From contig NZ_JAHBRW010000002.1 of assembly GCF_018398315.1 (NCBI RefSeq), positions 1,844,637-1,908,636 of the forward strand: DNA of 64,000 nt. The letters are read 5' to 3'. The first letter of the stretch is position 1; every line of letters starts with the position of its first letter. Source of the stretch: Chelatococcus sp. YT9 (GTDB taxonomy: Bacteria; Pseudomonadota; Alphaproteobacteria; Rhizobiales; Beijerinckiaceae). The notes under the pieces were generated by a model. That model was not told the DNA's origin and did no database searches. It was given only the letters and a program-made list of their open reading frames with translations. Of this stretch, positions 1-9,475 are shown in pieces. Position numbers and translations under genes: made by a program.

Positions 1-1
1 G

Positions 2-169
2 TTGCCAGATACGCTTGCGCATTTCGAATGCGCGCATTACGCGCATTACGATGGCGGAGACCATGTTATCTGCGTAGGACGCGTTTTGTCCTTTGCCTGG
101 AACGAAGCAGAACGTCCCCTGATCTTCTTTCGCGGCGCGTATCGCGATCTTCATCTCGACGCCTCATAA
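2..169 (+). CDS. Flavin reductase-like domain protein, C-terminal fragment (5' end outside window)
   Basis: The second forward frame is open from the window edge to a TAA at 167-169 and gives 55 residues. They contain Ala-His-Phe-Glu-Cys, then Gly-Gly-Asp-His-Val-Ile-Cys-Val-Gly-Arg-Val, then Pro-Leu-Ile-Phe-Phe-Arg-Gly. That is the C-terminal pattern of the flavin reductase-like (FMN-binding split barrel) family, whose GDHxxxxGxV motif lies near the end. Members reduce FMN or FAD with NAD(P)H, often for a two-component monooxygenase encoded beside them. The partner, if any, would lie upstream of the window. Only the tail is visible, so the flavin and the partner cannot be named. The family call is fairly sure. 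Confidence 0.75.
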   Translation: MPDTLAHFECAHYAHYDGGDHVICVGRVLSFAWNEAERPLIFFRGAYRDLHLDAS

Positions 170-707
170 TCCGCGCCGGGAAAGCATTTCTCCCCGCCCG
201 TGATATAGGCAGCCTCGCCGCCCGTGCGGAATCAAGCCGGCTCCTACGATGCGAACCACGACAGCATGGTTGCATTGCATGCTTGACCCGCCTGTGGACA
301 ATCCGCGCACCTGCCAAACGCAAATGAGACAACCGTTTCCCTCCAGGCCGTTAGCAATCAATTTGGCCTGAAATAGATGTCATTTTGCCACGGATTAGAC
401 ATTTTCGGTGAAGTCGGCTATACAGCGGCAACATCGAGAGGATCAACGATGGGCCTCGTGATGATCTGCAGATCACTATGAGAGGGAATGCACCAATGGA
501 CCGCACTCCATTCTGTGTCTCTTCCGATCATTGCAAACATATATTTTCGTAATATTTTCTTGCGATGACAAAATCTGTATCGGGATGCGATGAACTTCAT
601 CAGACGCCCCTTATTTCATGGTGCCGATAACCGAATTCCACCGCAACCATGCACAATGACTTGGCATTATTGAGAGACCATAACAAGGAAGGAGACGATC
701 CAGAGCA
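170..707. other. Intergenic region without a recognised gene
   Basis: About 540 bases separate the flavin reductase tail from the glycerol-3-phosphate dehydrogenase gene. Short reading frames here are arginine-rich or overlap each other in antisense and resemble no family. The last 160 bases are AT-richer and probably hold the promoter of the 708-4093 operon, but no convincing -35/-10 pair could be fixed. A strong Shine-Dalgarno (aaggaaggag, 685-694) stands before the start at 708. Confidence 0.5.
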
Positions 708-1832
708 ATGACTCGGGATAACAACGGAAAAATCGTAGAATTTTCAAATTTTTCGCGAATGCACATTGCGGTCATTGGCGGAGGTGCCTGGGGAACGGCA
801 CTCGCTATCACTGCTGCCCGCGCAGGTCGGCCAGTTTCACTGTGGATCCGGGAAGCTGATGTTGCCGCATCCACCGCCGATAGCCGGGAGAATAAGGTTT
901 TTCTTCCTGGCCATTCGTTACCTGACTCGATCTGCGTCACGGCGGACTTGGCAGCAGCGGCTAGCGGCGCCAGCATCGCGCTTCTTGCCGTTCCCTCACA
1001 GCATCTGCGTGCCGCCGCCACGCGCTTGCGTGGTGTTCTGCCTCTTCAGGCGACGGTCGTAATCTGCTCGAAAGGCGTTGAGCAAGGCTCCGGCGCGCTA
1101 TTGTCCGCCGTTGTCGAGCAAGAGCTTCCAAACCATCCTCTCGCCGTGCTTTCCGGACCAACATTCGCCTCCGAAGTCGCGGCCGGCATGCCGACCGCCG
1201 TGACAATCGCATCCCGTGATGCAGCCCTCGATCCCCCGCGTTCTCAGGCGGTTCGGGTGGCGCGGGCCCTCGGCACCAGCACCTTTCGCCCCTATGTGTC
1301 GGATGACGTCATCGGAGCCGAGGTCAGCGGCGCAGTCAAAAATGTCCTCGCCATTGCTTGCGGGATGGCAGCTGGACTTGGCTTTGGCGCTAATACACGA
1401 GCAGCGCTGATCAGCAGGGGACTGCACGAGATCCAGAGCCTCTGCGCGGCTCTCGGTGGCCGCCGCGAAACTGTCGCCGGGCTGTCAGGTGTCGGCGATC
1501 TCACCTTGAGGTGCTCAAGCGAGCAATCCCGCAACATGCGTTTCGGCCTGGCGCTCGCTACAGGCCGTTCGGCCGCCGATGTCTTCGAAGGCCGCCCCGT
1601 GGTTGTGGAAGGCGCCGACAACGCCGTCTCCGTCACGAATCTGGCGCGCAAGCTCGCCGTCGAAATGCCGATCTGCACGGCCGTTCGCGCCATCGTCGTT
1701 GATGGTCGTCCGATTCCCGCCATGATGGATGCATTGCTGCGGCGTCCGTTCAAGGGAGAGGTAGCGGATCTCGGTCTATCTATTCCTCAGCATCCGAGCA
1801 GGGCGATAGTCAAGCATATGGCCGGGGCCTGA
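708..1832 (+). CDS. gpsA: NAD(P)H-dependent glycerol-3-phosphate dehydrogenase (GpsA family)
   Basis: This cytoplasmic enzyme reduces dihydroxyacetone phosphate to sn-glycerol 3-phosphate. The Rossmann motif GGGAWGTALA sits near residue 24, the family segment SGAVKNVLAIACG near residue 205, and a GVGDLTLRCSSEQSRN segment near residue 260 matches the conserved GpsA block. At 374 residues it is slightly longer than usual (about 330). The start at 708 is chosen for its Shine-Dalgarno; an internal ATG at 759 would begin directly at the nucleotide-binding strand. It leads an operon with a HAD phosphatase (3-base gap) and glucosylglycerol-phosphate synthase, so it is probably a dedicated paralogue supplying the acceptor for that synthase rather than the housekeeping phospholipid enzyme. 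That role is inference. Confidence 0.85.
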   Translation: MTRDNNGKIVEFSNFSRMHIAVIGGGAWGTALAITAARAGRPVSLWIREADVAASTADSRENKVFLPGHSLPDSICVTADLAAAASGASIALLAVPSQHLRAAATRLRGVLPLQATVVICSKGVEQGSGALLSAVVEQELPNHPLAVLSGPTFASEVAAGMPTAVTIASRDAALDPPRSQAVRVARALGTSTFRPYVSDDVIGAEVSGAVKNVLAIACGMAAGLGFGANTRAALISRGLHEIQSLCAALGGRRETVAGLSGVGDLTLRCSSEQSRNMRFGLALATGRSAADVFEGRPVVVEGADNAVSVTNLARKLAVEMPICTAVRAIVVDGRPIPAMMDALLRRPFKGEVADLGLSIPQHPSRAIVKHMAGA

Positions 1833-1835
1833 CGA

Positions 1836-2585
1836 ATGCGGAGTTCAGACAGACGTCATCTCGTTTTGGCAACGGACCTTGACGGAACGTTTCTGGGTGG
1901 TCCTGCCGCAAGTCGTGAGCTGCTCTACGAATGGATCGAGAGCAACAGGTCGGACGTGACGCTCATCTTCGTTACAGGTCGAGATTTGCCTTTCGTGCGC
2001 GCACTTGTGCGTGACACACCCGTCCCGCAGCCGGATTTCGTTATCGGCGATGTCGGCACGACCATCGCAGGCGGCCCAACGATCGAACCGATCGATGAAT
2101 TGGAACGGCCCATCGCCGATCTCTGGGGAAATAGCGGCGCGCGCGTCAGATCGCTCCTCGCTGAGGAGCCTGGCCTGCAGCTTCAGGACACAGCCTTTCG
2201 TTACAGGGTCAGCTACTTCTACGATCCGCAGACCCTTTCGCCTGATGCCGCCAAGATTGTGGGCGAGGCGGGCTTCGATTGTCTCTTGTCCGCTGACACT
2301 TTCTTCGATGTGCTGCCTCGTGGGGTTTCCAAGGGGCCGACACTCGTTCGCCTCATCAAGCATCTGCGGCTTGATCCAAGAGACGTGTTGGTGGCTGGTG
2401 ACACGCTGAATGACCTGTCGCTTTTCGAGAGCGGTTTCGCCGGGGTAGCCGTCGGCAATTCCGAACCGGCCCTGCGCGCTCGCATCGCCGATCTCGCTAC
2501 GGTCTTTTTCAGCAAGGAGGCGGGTGCCGCTGGCATTCTTGATGCGATAGCGCGCCGGACACGCAGCACGGGGGGCGCACCATGA
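1836..2585 (+). CDS. HAD-superfamily phosphatase, probable glucosylglycerol-phosphate phosphatase
   Basis: The 249-residue protein has the haloacid dehalogenase motifs in order: DLDGT near residue 14 (nucleophile Asp plus the general acid), FVTGR near residue 46, a lysine in SKGPT near residue 167 and GDTLNDLSLF near residue 190. This layout is that of the sucrose-phosphatase/Cof-like class with a C2 cap. The next gene starts inside its stop codon (ATGA), implying translational coupling with the synthase that makes a phosphorylated glycoside. The likely job is therefore removing phosphate from glucosylglycerol 3-phosphate. Some marine proteobacteria carry a fused phosphatase-synthase; here the two are separate. 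The substrate is inferred from context. Confidence 0.75.
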   Translation: MRSSDRRHLVLATDLDGTFLGGPAASRELLYEWIESNRSDVTLIFVTGRDLPFVRALVRDTPVPQPDFVIGDVGTTIAGGPTIEPIDELERPIADLWGNSGARVRSLLAEEPGLQLQDTAFRYRVSYFYDPQTLSPDAAKIVGEAGFDCLLSADTFFDVLPRGVSKGPTLVRLIKHLRLDPRDVLVAGDTLNDLSLFESGFAGVAVGNSEPALRARIADLATVFFSKEAGAAGILDAIARRTRSTGGAP

Positions 2586-4093
2586 AAAAATCCAATCTCG
2601 TCATCGTTTATCACCGTCAACCCTATAACGAGGTGTTTGAGAACGGCAAAACGATCTACCGGGAACATGCCAGTCCGAACGGCATCGTGCCTACCCTGAA
2701 GAGTTTCTTCAGCGCAGTCGACTATGCCTCCTGGATAGCCTGGAAGCAGATCGATCCATCGCGGAAGAAGATCTTCGACCGTGTGGTCGAAATCTCCGAT
2801 TCTTATGGCACTTATACGGTCTCGCGCCTGCCGTTGACGGCGCAGCAGGTCAAGAGCTTCTATCACGTCACCTCGAAGGAAGCGCTGTGGCCCATCCTTC
2901 ATTCGTTCCCGGAGAAGTATAATTACGACCCGGTGGACTGGGCGACCTTCCGTGAAGTGAACCAATTGTTCGCCGAGGCGGCAGTCACCGAAGCGGCCGA
3001 AGGTGCGACCGTCTGGGTGCATGACTACAATCTCTGGCTCGTTCCGCTCTATGTGCGGCAGATGCGCCCGGACCTGCGGATCGCTTTCTTTCACCACACG
3101 CCGTTTCCGGCGCCCAGCATGTTCAACATCCTGCCGTGGCGTGAAGAGATCGTCGACAGTCTGCTCGCCTGTGATCTCGTCGGCTTTCACATACCGCGCT
3201 ATGCGGCGAGTTTTGTCGCGACGGCACGAAGTCTCAAGGATGTCGAGATTCTTGAGGAGACACCTGTTGAGGAGAGCCTCACCCCGCGCGGCGTGGCCCT
3301 GTCCGAACCGGTGGTGCCGACCCGCCTGCGCCATGGCGATCGGGAGATCCGGATCGACGCCTTCCCCGTCGGAGCCAACGCCTCCTATATTCGCGAACTC
3401 TGTCGGCGTGAGGTCACGCGACAACGCGAGGCGGCCATACGCAACGACCTGGACGGCAAGCGCTTCATCATCTCCATTGGACGCACCGATTACACCAAAG
3501 GGACGCGGGATATGCTGCTTGCCTTTGAGCGCCTGCTGGAGCGCCGGCCGGAACTCCAGGGCAGCCTGCAGCTCCTTGTCACCTCCGTCTCATCCAACCC
3601 GGGAATGAGTGTTTATCGCAATGTGCAACGCGAGATCGAGCAGATTGCCGGCCGCATCAACGGTCGCTTCGCAACGCTCTCCTGGCAGCCGCTCCTGTTG
3701 TTCACGCGTGCCCTGCCTTTCGAGGAACTCGTCGCTTATTATCGGTGCGCAGATGTTTGCTGGATTACGCCGCTGCGCGATGGTCTTAACCTCGTCGCGA
3801 AGGAATATGTCGCGGCGAGGCGCGGCATGGGCGGCGCTCTCGTGCTGTCAGAGTTTACCGGCGCGGCGGTCGAACTCTCGAGCGCCGTTCTCACCAATCC
3901 CTATTCAACGCGCGCCATGGACGCGGCCATTGATGCCGCGCTCGATATGCCGAAGGACGAGCAGTTGCTGCGGATGGATGCGATGTGGAAGAGCGTCGAG
4001 AAATATGACTCGGCCCATTGGGCGAGACACATTGTGAGCCGTTTCGAATTGCCCTGTCGGGCCAACGACACCCGCTGTGTTGCAGCGGAGTAG
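2582..4093 (+). CDS. ggpS: Glucosylglycerol-phosphate synthase (GT20)
   Basis: The 503-residue protein belongs to glycosyltransferase family 20 with trehalose-6-phosphate synthase, but its N-terminus (YHRQPYNEVFENGKTIYREH followed by SPNGIVPTLKSFF) is the form seen in cyanobacterial GgpS. It transfers glucose from a nucleotide sugar, ADP-glucose in cyanobacteria, to glycerol 3-phosphate. Visible hallmarks are WVHDYNLWLVP near residue 145, SIGRTDYTKG near residue 298, PLRDGLNLVAKEY near residue 396 and LSEFTGAA near residue 420. It overlaps the phosphatase gene by four bases. With the G3P dehydrogenase and phosphatase it forms a complete route to the compatible solute glucosylglycerol. A trehalose-phosphate synthase role is less likely given the N-terminus and neighbours. 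Confidence 0.85.
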   Translation: MKKSNLVIVYHRQPYNEVFENGKTIYREHASPNGIVPTLKSFFSAVDYASWIAWKQIDPSRKKIFDRVVEISDSYGTYTVSRLPLTAQQVKSFYHVTSKEALWPILHSFPEKYNYDPVDWATFREVNQLFAEAAVTEAAEGATVWVHDYNLWLVPLYVRQMRPDLRIAFFHHTPFPAPSMFNILPWREEIVDSLLACDLVGFHIPRYAASFVATARSLKDVEILEETPVEESLTPRGVALSEPVVPTRLRHGDREIRIDAFPVGANASYIRELCRREVTRQREAAIRNDLDGKRFIISIGRTDYTKGTRDMLLAFERLLERRPELQGSLQLLVTSVSSNPGMSVYRNVQREIEQIAGRINGRFATLSWQPLLLFTRALPFEELVAYYRCADVCWITPLRDGLNLVAKEYVAARRGMGGALVLSEFTGAAVELSSAVLTNPYSTRAMDAAIDAALDMPKDEQLLRMDAMWKSVEKYDSAHWARHIVSRFELPCRANDTRCVAAE

Positions 4094-4216
4094 CGATGCG
4101 GCCCCGTTGTCTGCCTCGGTATCTCTTACGTCCATCACATCGGAGTCCGGCACCACGTGCGGGAAACCGTTTCATCGATCAAGCATTTAAGTTGCAGTGG
4201 GGAGGTCCGCTGCAAT

Positions 4217-4238
4217 GGCCGGCCCTCGCAGGCCGGCC
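4217..4238 (+). other. Hairpin between the glucosylglycerol synthesis genes and the transporter genes
   Basis: GGCCGGCC at 4217-4224 and again at 4231-4238 can pair as an 8-bp stem with a 6-base loop. A short T tract (ggtttt) follows about ten bases later. It may be a weak terminator or an attenuator setting the relative expression of the binding-protein gene. The T tract is too distant for a textbook intrinsic terminator. Confidence 0.4.
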
Positions 4239-4291
4239 GCATCACGATGGTTTTCCCGCCTGACGGGACATATTAAAAAGGAGGATGAGCC

Positions 4292-5566
<1,275 letters not shown>

Positions 5567-5568
5567 CG

Positions 5569-6567
5569 ATGGCTGACGAGCAGGCAAACCCCTCTTGGCC
5601 CGGGGGGATCAGTGGGGCGCCTGCCCCGGTTGTGAAATCATCAGCGCCGCCAGCAGACCCCGACCGCGCTCGTGTGCGGAACGCGTGGGTGTTTCTAGCA
5701 CCTACGCTGATCGCGCTCGCCATAGTGGCAGGTTGGCCGCTCGCGCGCACCATCTGGTTCAGCTTCACAGACGCGCGACTTGACGACCTCACCCGGTATG
5801 GCTTCGTCGGGCTCGACAACTATCTCGCCTACGACGACGGTGAATGGTACGGCGTTCTCGCCGAGGCTGATTGGTGGAACGCCGTCTCGGTCACCTTGTG
5901 GTTTACGGTCGTTTCCGTGAGCCTCGAGGTGGTGTTTGGGCTAGCAGTGGCCCTGGCTTTGAACGTACGCTTTCCACTGCGTGGCGTTGTGCGTGCCGCC
6001 ATTCTCGTTCCCTGGGCAATCCCGACCGTCGTTTCCGCCAAAATGTGGGCCTGGATGCTGAACGACCAGTTCGGCGTCATCAACTATGTGCTCATGGGTC
6101 TCGGCATCATCGGCACGCCGATCGCCTGGACGGCGAGCGCCGATACTGCCCTCTGGGCCGTGCTCACCGTCGATGTGTGGAAGTCGACGCCCTTCATGGC
6201 GCTGCTGTTTCTCGCCGCCCTGCAAATGCTGCCGCAGGATTGCTACGAGGCGGCCAAGGTCGATGGCATCGGCCCGGTCAGGGCACTCTGGTACATTACG
6301 CTACCGCTGTTACGCCCAGCCATTATTACCGCAGTCATTTTCCGCGCGCTCGATGCCTTGCGCATCTTCGATCTGATCTATGTGCTGACCTCGAACGCCC
6401 GCAGCACCATGTCGATGTCGATCTACGCGCGCCAGCAGCTCGTCGATTTCCAAGATGTCGGCTATGGCTCGGCGGCCTCGACGCTGCTCTTCCTGATCAT
6501 TGCCATGATCACCATTTCGGTCATTGCGCTCGGCCGGCTCGACTTCGACAAAGGAGCCACGCGGTGA
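5569..6567 (+). CDS. Sugar ABC transporter permease 1 (MalF/ThuF type)
   Basis: The 332-residue inner-membrane protein has a proline-rich cytoplasmic head of about 40 residues and six predicted membrane segments. The cytoplasmic EAA loop (YEAAKVDGIGPVRALWYITLPLLRP) near residue 225 is the docking site for the ATPase. The ATG lies two bases after the stop of the binding-protein gene, and the stop overlaps the start of the second permease. It pairs with that permease to form the channel. Confidence 0.85.
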   Translation: MADEQANPSWPGGISGAPAPVVKSSAPPADPDRARVRNAWVFLAPTLIALAIVAGWPLARTIWFSFTDARLDDLTRYGFVGLDNYLAYDDGEWYGVLAEADWWNAVSVTLWFTVVSVSLEVVFGLAVALALNVRFPLRGVVRAAILVPWAIPTVVSAKMWAWMLNDQFGVINYVLMGLGIIGTPIAWTASADTALWAVLTVDVWKSTPFMALLFLAALQMLPQDCYEAAKVDGIGPVRALWYITLPLLRPAIITAVIFRALDALRIFDLIYVLTSNARSTMSMSIYARQQLVDFQDVGYGSAASTLLFLIIAMITISVIALGRLDFDKGATR

Positions 6568-7421
6568 TACCAGCAGCATATAGGAATTATGTCGTGACGC
6601 AGCTTCTGGCGAAGATCGCCTTTATGCTCATCGTCGCAGCCATACTGATCGTGGCGTTGTTTCCCTTCTACTATGCTTTTGTCTCGTCGTTTCGCACCGG
6701 CACGGAGCTTTTCATTCCTCGACTTTGGCCGGAGCGCTTCGACCTCACGAACTATGCTCAGATCTTTACGCAGCAGGCCTTTGGATTGAACATCCTCAAT
6801 TCTATGCTGGTGGCGCTCGTCGTCGTGGCGCTGTCCCTCTTTCTCGGCATGACGGCTGCCTATGCCCTGGCGCGGATTCGCTTCCGGGGCCGCGGCCCGA
6901 TGCTGTTCCTCATTCTCGCCGTCTCGATGTTTCCGCAGATCGCCGTTCTCTCGGGCATGTTCGAGCTGGTGCGCGCGCTCGGTCTCTATGACCGGCTGCC
7001 CGGCCTCATGCTCGCCAATCTCGTGCTGACGCTGCCGTTCACGGTCTGGATTCTGACAACCTTCATGCGCGAACTGCCAAAGGAGCTGGAAGAAGCAGCG
7101 ATCGCCGACGGTGCAACGCCCTGGCAGACGGCGCGCCTCGTTTTCCTGCCGCTCATGCTGCCGGCCATGGTGCCGACGGGCCTGCTTGCCTTCATCCTCG
7201 CCTGGAACGAGTTCCTGTTCGCGTTTACCCTGACGCTATCGTCGGAAAGCCGGACGGTGCCCGTTGCAATCGCTCTGCTGAGCGGCGGGAGCCGGCAGGA
7301 GCTACCGTGGGGACCTATCATGGCAGCGTCCGTGGTCGTAACGCTGCCGTTGATCATCCTCGTGTTGATTTTCCAACGCAAGATCGTGGCTGGCCTCACC
7401 GCCGGCGCCGTCAAGGGCTAG
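6564..7421 (+). CDS. Sugar ABC transporter permease 2 (MalG/ThuG type)
   Basis: The 285-residue inner-membrane permease has an EAA loop (LEEAAIADGATPWQTARLVFLPLMLP) and the usual ending (IILVLIFQRKIVAGLTAGAVKG). The start chosen is a GTG at 6564 that overlaps the previous stop and has an AAAGGAG Shine-Dalgarno; the open frame extends much further upstream, but that part is antisense-like noise inside the first permease. No ATPase gene follows: the next gene is convergent. The transporter presumably borrows a MalK/UgpC-type ATPase encoded elsewhere. Confidence 0.85.
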   Translation: MIPAAYRNYVVTQLLAKIAFMLIVAAILIVALFPFYYAFVSSFRTGTELFIPRLWPERFDLTNYAQIFTQQAFGLNILNSMLVALVVVALSLFLGMTAAYALARIRFRGRGPMLFLILAVSMFPQIAVLSGMFELVRALGLYDRLPGLMLANLVLTLPFTVWILTTFMRELPKELEEAAIADGATPWQTARLVFLPLMLPAMVPTGLLAFILAWNEFLFAFTLTLSSESRTVPVAIALLSGGSRQELPWGPIMAASVVVTLPLIILVLIFQRKIVAGLTAGAVKG

Positions 7422-7481
7422 CCACGTCATGCTGGAACGAAGCCGCTGGGACATCCGCAAGAGACGGATTGCCCTGGGAGA

Positions 7482-8678
7482 TCACAGCGGCAGCGACTTC
7501 AGCTGGGCGACTGCCGTCATGACGCCGCGCAGCTCGGCCAACCCCTTGAGGCGCCCTACAGCCGAATAGCCGGGGAAGCTGCCCTTTCCGACATCATCGA
7601 GCAGTTCGTGGCCGTGGTCCGGGCGGAAAGGCAATCGCCAATGCTGTCTCCCCTCCTCGCGGCGACGTTTTTGCTCGATGAGCAACGCTTCGATGACGCT
7701 GACCATATCGGTATCTCCGCCAAGATGGTCTGCCTCCATGAACGACCCGTCCGGCTCCTTGGCAACGTTGCGCAGATGCGCGAAATGGATGCGGCTGGCG
7801 AACTGCCGTGCCATCGCTGTGACATCGTTGTGCACGCCGGCACCGAGCGAGCCTGTGCAAAAGGTGATGCCATTGACCTCGGAGTCGACAGCCTTTGTGA
7901 TGAAGGCAAGGTCCTCGGCGTTGGAGACGATCCGCGGCAGGCCCATCAAGGGGCGCGGCGGATCATCCGGGTGAATAGCCATGCGGATGCCGAGCTCCTC
8001 AGCGAGCGGGATAACCTCGCGCAGAAAGCGCGCGAGATTGGCCCGGAGACTATCCCCGTCAATGCCTTTGTAACGGTCCAGCATCTTGCGGAGCGCGGGA
8101 ATGTCGTAGCGGTCGAAGGCACCGGGCAGACCTGCCATGATGCTTGCGAGCAGCGTTGCCTTGTCCCCCTCGCTCGCGTTGGCGAACCAACTGCGCGCGC
8201 GGGTCAGCACATGCTCGGGATGGTCCGCCTCAGCGCCGGGGCGCTCCAGCATGAAACAGTCGAAAGCCGCATATTCATGAGCGTTGAAGCGCAGCGCCCG
8301 CCCGCCGCCCGGCAGGGCATGGGCGAGCTCTGTCCGTGTCCAATCCACGACCGGCATGAAATTGTAGCATATTGTTCTGACCCCACAGGCCGCGAGATTG
8401 AGCATCGAATGGCGATAGTTGTCGAACAATGATGTGAGATCCCCCTCCCCGAGCTTGATACGCTCGTGAATGGGCAGGCTCTCGACAACATTCCAGTGCA
8501 AACCTAGGGACGCGTCAGACCCGATTTCCGCCTGGCGTGCCTCGATAGCCGCGACGCTCCACACCTCGCCATAGGGGATTTGGTGCAGCGCTGTGACGAC
8601 CCCTGTCGCGCCCGCCTGGCGGATAGCATGCAATGGGACGAGATCCCCAGGACCGAACCAACGCCAGCTTTGTTCCAT
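7482..8678 (-). CDS. uxuA: Mannonate dehydratase
   Basis: The enzyme dehydrates D-mannonate to 2-keto-3-deoxygluconate in glucuronate/mannonate breakdown. It is a metal-dependent TIM-barrel protein. MEQSWRWFGPGDLVPL at the start, GLHWNVVESLPIHE near residue 58, the FCTGSLGAGVHND block and IHFAHLRNV near the C-terminus are UxuA hallmarks. The start at 8678 (398 residues, the usual length) is taken rather than ten codons upstream because MEQ(S/T)WRWFGP is the conserved N-terminus. It is convergent with the sugar transporter upstream and stands apart from the LacI operon, so its regulator is not obvious. Confidence 0.9.
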   Translation of the reverse strand: MEQSWRWFGPGDLVPLHAIRQAGATGVVTALHQIPYGEVWSVAAIEARQAEIGSDASLGLHWNVVESLPIHERIKLGEGDLTSLFDNYRHSMLNLAACGVRTICYNFMPVVDWTRTELAHALPGGGRALRFNAHEYAAFDCFMLERPGAEADHPEHVLTRARSWFANASEGDKATLLASIMAGLPGAFDRYDIPALRKMLDRYKGIDGDSLRANLARFLREVIPLAEELGIRMAIHPDDPPRPLMGLPRIVSNAEDLAFITKAVDSEVNGITFCTGSLGAGVHNDVTAMARQFASRIHFAHLRNVAKEPDGSFMEADHLGGDTDMVSVIEALLIEQKRRREEGRQHWRLPFRPDHGHELLDDVGKGSFPGYSAVGRLKGLAELRGVMTAVAQLKSLPL

Positions 8679-9180
8679 CTGTCTTCCGTCCTGTGTTCCG
8701 TTGCGCAACTCAAGAGGGGTACCTCTCCCGGAGAGCGCTTAGCAAGCCCTGACACACCCGTCATTCTGTCGGCAATATGCCTCAGCGACGCGGCGAGGAT
8801 GGAGAGCGTTGGCTGGCTGTAGAAGGGCATGCCGCCGCGGCTACGGTCGTGGCAATTCGCTTCTGAACCGCAGCCCAACGTGTCGATCGGCTGCAGGTCC
8901 GAACGCACTCATTGAAGCCTCTACAAACTTTTCGTCATGCATGAGTTTTTGGAGGTACCACTCGAGCGATGCAGTCGAATTTGGCCCGGTGTGCGAAGCA
9001 CATGTCAGGAAACGCCGCAGTTGCATCCGACCGCCTTTACCTCTCGTTAACGTTTAAGGGCGTTTCCTCGTAGCGATTGGGTTTCGCGCCGAGAGAGATT
9101 CTCGGTCCGAGGAGGGGAATGGAATGCAACCGTCCGCCCCTCGACACTGAAAGGACGACCGACAGCTTCTGGAGGACGCA
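8679..9180. other. Intergenic region without a recognised gene
   Basis: This region separates the divergent mannonate dehydratase and DUF982 genes. Reading frames of 60-80 codons overlap one another on both strands and show no family features. A 10-bp palindrome TCATGCATGA stands at 8935-8944, and CGTTAACG occurs just after 9040. Either could be a regulator site for uxuA, but neither is repeated nearby. Confidence 0.4.
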
Positions 9181-9429
9181 ATGAGCGACTGGCATTTCGC
9201 TACCCCTGTTCGCCTGACATTCGGACCCTCGCAACAGCGCATGATTACGAATGCCTGGGAAGCCGTAGAGGTACTGCTGAGGGATTGGCCGGGACGCCGC
9301 GATCACAGATATAAGCTCGCTCTCGTTGCATGTCAGGACGCTCTGGAGGGTTTCCGTTCTGGCCGTCTTGCACGCAAAGCTCTGGTGCGGGCAGCCAAAA
9401 TGGCGGGCTTTGGCGTGTCCTCGCGGTAG
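9181..9429 (+). CDS. DUF982 small protein
   Basis: The 82-residue protein has the DUF982 pattern: an N-terminal strand (FATPVRLTFG), then AWEAVEVLLRDWP, then YKLALVACQDALEG followed by a helix ending AAKMAGF. DUF982 proteins are small, of unknown function, and typically occur in many copies in rhizobial genomes. A TGGAGG Shine-Dalgarno lies about six bases before the ATG. It stands alone between the uxuA gene and the hydroxyacid dehydrogenase operon, and nothing in the context suggests a partner. Confidence 0.7.
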   Translation: MSDWHFATPVRLTFGPSQQRMITNAWEAVEVLLRDWPGRRDHRYKLALVACQDALEGFRSGRLARKALVRAAKMAGFGVSSR

Positions 9430-9475
9430 TCGACCTCCGCCCTTGTTCGACCGATCCAAGAGGCCCAGCAAGTGC

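Noticed and set aside
32-49. Tandem 9-bp repeat GCGCATTAC twice
   Set aside because: It lies inside the flavin reductase tail and encodes Ala-His-Tyr twice; two copies are not enough for a repeat element or CRISPR.
2219-3424. Open frame of 401 codons on the minus strand
   Set aside because: It is antisense to the HAD phosphatase and GgpS genes, both with full motif sets.
5871-6563. Upstream extension of the second ABC permease frame
   Set aside because: It overlaps the first permease in another frame and lacks membrane segments. The GTG at 6564 has a Shine-Dalgarno and stop-start overlap.
8841-9026. 61-codon minus-strand frame between uxuA and DUF982
   Set aside because: It has no Shine-Dalgarno and no family features, and an equally long frame lies opposite on the plus strand.
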